Shown here: piece after piece, positions 5,059 through 6,185 of the stretch
How positions within the stretch are numbered: position 1 is the stretch's first letter
Layout: each line of letters starts with the position of its first letter
The notes under the pieces: generated by a model
Told to the model about the DNA's origin: nothing
What the model saw: only the letters and a program-made list of their open reading frames with translations
Databases searched by the model: none
Translations under genes and position numbers: made by a program
DNA from: Spirochaetaceae bacterium
Lineage (GTDB): Bacteria; Spirochaetota; Spirochaetia; Treponematales; Rectinemataceae
Assembly (NCBI GenBank): GCA_016794765.1
Contig: JAEUJG010000404.1
Span: forward strand, 1-6,185
Direction: 5' to 3'
Length of the DNA: 6,185 bases

Positions 5059-5772
5059 TCAGTCGCCGCAGAAGCGGGGGGCGAACTCCTTGAGGAAGGC
5101 GCCGAGGGGCCCGCACAGGCCCTCGCTGTCGCCGCACCAGGCGCGGGGGGCGTGGCGGTCCGCGGCGTCCGAGAGGACGCGGAAGGCCAGGGCCTCCAGC
5201 GCCGCGCCCTTGGCGCCGAGGCCGCCGTAGAGGGCGACCTTGGCGATGGCCGCGCTCTCCATGTCCACCGCGAGGGCGTTGGTCCGGTCGCGGATGAAGT
5301 TGGCCCGCGAAGGATCGTCCATGAAGGCGTCGCCCGAGGTGACGATGCCCTCCGCGTAGGCAAGGCCGAGCGCGGCGAGGGACTCGCGGGCGGCGGCGAG
5401 GGTTTCCTCCCCGGCGGAGCGCAGGAGGGGATCGCGCATCCCGCAGAAGGGCGTCAGGCCCGGCGGGTAGCGCAGGGCGCTCATGTCCATGTCGTATTCG
5501 ACGAACTCGCCCGCGAGGACGAGGCCGCCCACCGCGGTTCCGCCGCTGAGGGAGCCCGAGGTGCCGAGCGACAGGAGGAGGGACGCGCCGTCCGATACGC
5601 GGGCGGCGCCCGCGCCGGCGAAGGCCTTGCCGATGCCGGATATCGTGAGACGGATCGGGAGCCGTTCCGAGGTCCACAGGCCGGCGGCCGCGGCTTTCCA
5701 GGAGAAAAATGGATCGTCGAGCGTCGAGCGCGCCTCGCGTTCCAGGGCGAACAATACTCCGATGCTCCGCAT
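5059..5772 (-). CDS. mtnN: 5'-methylthioadenosine/S-adenosylhomocysteine nucleosidase
   Basis: The 237-aa product belongs to the PNP/UDP phosphorylase superfamily. MTAN enzymes hydrolyse the glycosidic bond of MTA and SAH in the cytosol, recycling by-products of SAM-dependent reactions. Family landmarks appear in order: IGVLFALEREA (4-14; Glu13 corresponds to E. coli Glu12), SGIGKAFAG (45-53) and LGTSGSL (69-75). They continue with EYDMDMSALRYPPG (92-105, the D-x-D-x-T/S-A segment), SGDAF (146-150), VDMESAAIA (169-177; Glu172) and LSDAAD (200-205; catalytic Asp202). ATG at 5772 is preferred because GGGAGG stands 4 nt before it and the N-terminus then aligns with MKIGIIGAME; a GTG at 5784 is the alternative. 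Length is normal (~230). A futalosine hydrolase (MqnB) is a related possibility, but the intact MES and SDxAD motifs fit MTAN best. It shares strand with pepF. Confidence 0.87.
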   Translation of the reverse strand: MRSIGVLFALEREARSTLDDPFFSWKAAAAGLWTSERLPIRLTISGIGKAFAGAGAARVSDGASLLLSLGTSGSLSGGTAVGGLVLAGEFVEYDMDMSALRYPPGLTPFCGMRDPLLRSAGEETLAAARESLAALGLAYAEGIVTSGDAFMDDPSRANFIRDRTNALAVDMESAAIAKVALYGGLGAKGAALEALAFRVLSDAADRHAPRAWCGDSEGLCGPLGAFLKEFAPRFCGD

Positions 5773-5790
5773 GCTCCCTCCCACGCTCCA

Positions 5791-5819
5791 ATTCTCGCGC
5801 AGGAGGGGATGCGAAGCAA
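5791..5819 (-). promoter_or_regulatory. Candidate mtnN promoter
   Basis: On the minus strand TTGCTT (5819-5814) and GAGAAT (5796-5791) are 17 nt apart, giving a start near 5784 and a short leader of about 12 nt containing the GGGAGG SD. Consensus matches are modest (3/6 and 4/6). The small inverted repeat GCGAA-gcaaa-TTCGC (5811-5825) overlaps the -35 and could be an operator or chance. Confidence 0.3.
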
Positions 5820-5889
5820 ATTCGCCCGCCGCCCCGCGTTCCGATTTCCCGGGGCCGCCGCGCGGGGCCGGCCCGAGCCGGCGAACCGC

Positions 5890-5916
5890 GCCCCGGGCCG
5901 GGACATGGCCCGGGGC
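5890..5916 (-). terminator. Strong GC hairpin after pepF, possible terminator
   Basis: GCCCCGGGCC (5890-5899) pairs perfectly with GGCCCGGGGC (5907-5916) around a 7-nt loop. The stem can extend by three more pairs past a one-base bulge. It begins 18 nt beyond the pepF stop on the minus strand. A second hairpin, GCCGGC-ccga-GCCGGC, follows at 5867-5882. Neither has a T-run, so it is either a U-less terminator or a 3' end stabiliser. Confidence 0.4.
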
Positions 5917-5933
5917 CGCGCCGCCCGGCAGGC

Positions 5934-6185
5934 CTACACCTTGAGAAGCCGCTTGAGCTCCGCGACGTTGGCCGCGAACTCGGCGCAGGCCGCCTCGACG
6001 GGCCCTGGGCTCGACATGTCCACGCCGGCGACCTTGAGGGCCTCGATCGGGAAGCGGGAGCCGCCCGACTTGAGGAAGGCGAAGTAGTCCTCGCGCTCCT
6101 TGGCGCCGCCGGAGAGCACGCGCCGGGAGAGGGCGATGGAGGCGGAGATGCCCGTCGCGTACTTGTAGACGTAGAAGGCGTTGTA
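5934..6185 (-). CDS. pepF: Oligoendopeptidase F (peptidase M3), C-terminal end
   Basis: Only the last 83 residues are present; the gene begins beyond the right edge, and the full protein is usually about 600 aa. Reading from the edge gives YNAFYVYKYATGISASIALS, followed by RRVLSGGAKEREDYFAFLKSG and then a segment around PIEALKVAGVDMSSP (residues ~46-61). This is the well-known C-terminal block of PepF-type M3 zinc metallopeptidases. The HEXXH zinc site lies upstream, outside the window. PepF cleaves short peptides in the cytoplasm and contributes to peptide turnover. The TAG stop is at 5936-5934. A strong GC hairpin follows, then mtnN on the same strand 161 nt away, so co-transcription is possible but not required. 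Confidence 0.92.
   Translation of the reverse strand, partial: YNAFYVYKYATGISASIALSRRVLSGGAKEREDYFAFLKSGGSRFPIEALKVAGVDMSSPGPVEAACAEFAANVAELKRLLKV

Noticed and set aside
5051..5069. Shared terminator between convergent rsmE and mtnN
   Set aside because: GCGGC/GCCGC arms are only 5 bp with a 9-nt loop and no T-run on either side.
5785..5933. A gene between mtnN and pepF
   Set aside because: Only short low-complexity frames exist; the space is explained by hairpins and a candidate promoter.
5152..6087. 311-codon plus-strand open frame across mtnN and the pepF end
   Set aside because: It covers two well-supported minus-strand genes and has no recognisable domain.

Overview
The window is a very GC-rich (roughly 70%), gene-dense piece of a bacterial chromosome. 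It holds only housekeeping-type genes; no mobile element, tRNA, rRNA or CRISPR array is seen. The taxonomic hint is weak. A FabV/Ter-type enoyl reductase together with an RsmE of the 'RPI...GTELGEKSY...ERGW' type would fit a GC-rich spirochaete, but other GC-rich Gram-negative phyla are possible. I inferred this from remembered family patterns and not from a search.

Left part (1-3713, + strand): a fatty acid synthesis II cluster running fabH (3' half only) - fabF - fabZ - fabV. The junctions are very tight: a 13-nt gap, then a 1-nt TGATG overlap, then a 4-nt GTGA overlap. This indicates one translationally coupled operon. The four enzymes cover chain initiation (KAS III), elongation (KAS II), dehydration of 3-hydroxyacyl-ACP and NADH-dependent enoyl reduction. 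The ketoreductase (fabG), malonyl transferase (fabD) and acpP are not in view and presumably lie upstream or elsewhere.

Middle (3714-4184): about 470 bases without a confident gene. This stretch holds a doubtful 61-aa Arg-rich ORF, a locally AT-rich island with a good-looking minus-strand promoter, and a textbook intrinsic terminator for rightward transcription. It also holds two tandem 43-bp repeats, each carrying the perfect palindrome GTTTCGC-ACGC-GCGAAAC. The repeats end one base before the -35 element of a promoter that appears to drive a leaderless rsmE mRNA.

Right part: rsmE (+) encodes a 16S rRNA m3U1498 methyltransferase with a low-complexity insert. It converges, with only 10 nt between stop codons, on a minus-strand MTA/SAH nucleosidase gene (mtnN). 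Behind that, also on the minus strand, is the 3' end of an oligoendopeptidase F gene (pepF), separated by 161 nt containing a strong GC hairpin and a possible mtnN promoter.

I see no undescribed multi-gene system. The most notable items are the palindromic tandem repeats next to the leaderless rsmE promoter, the in-frame minisatellite inserts in two conserved enzymes (FabF and RsmE), and the terminator-bounded non-coding segment after fabV, which could encode a small RNA.
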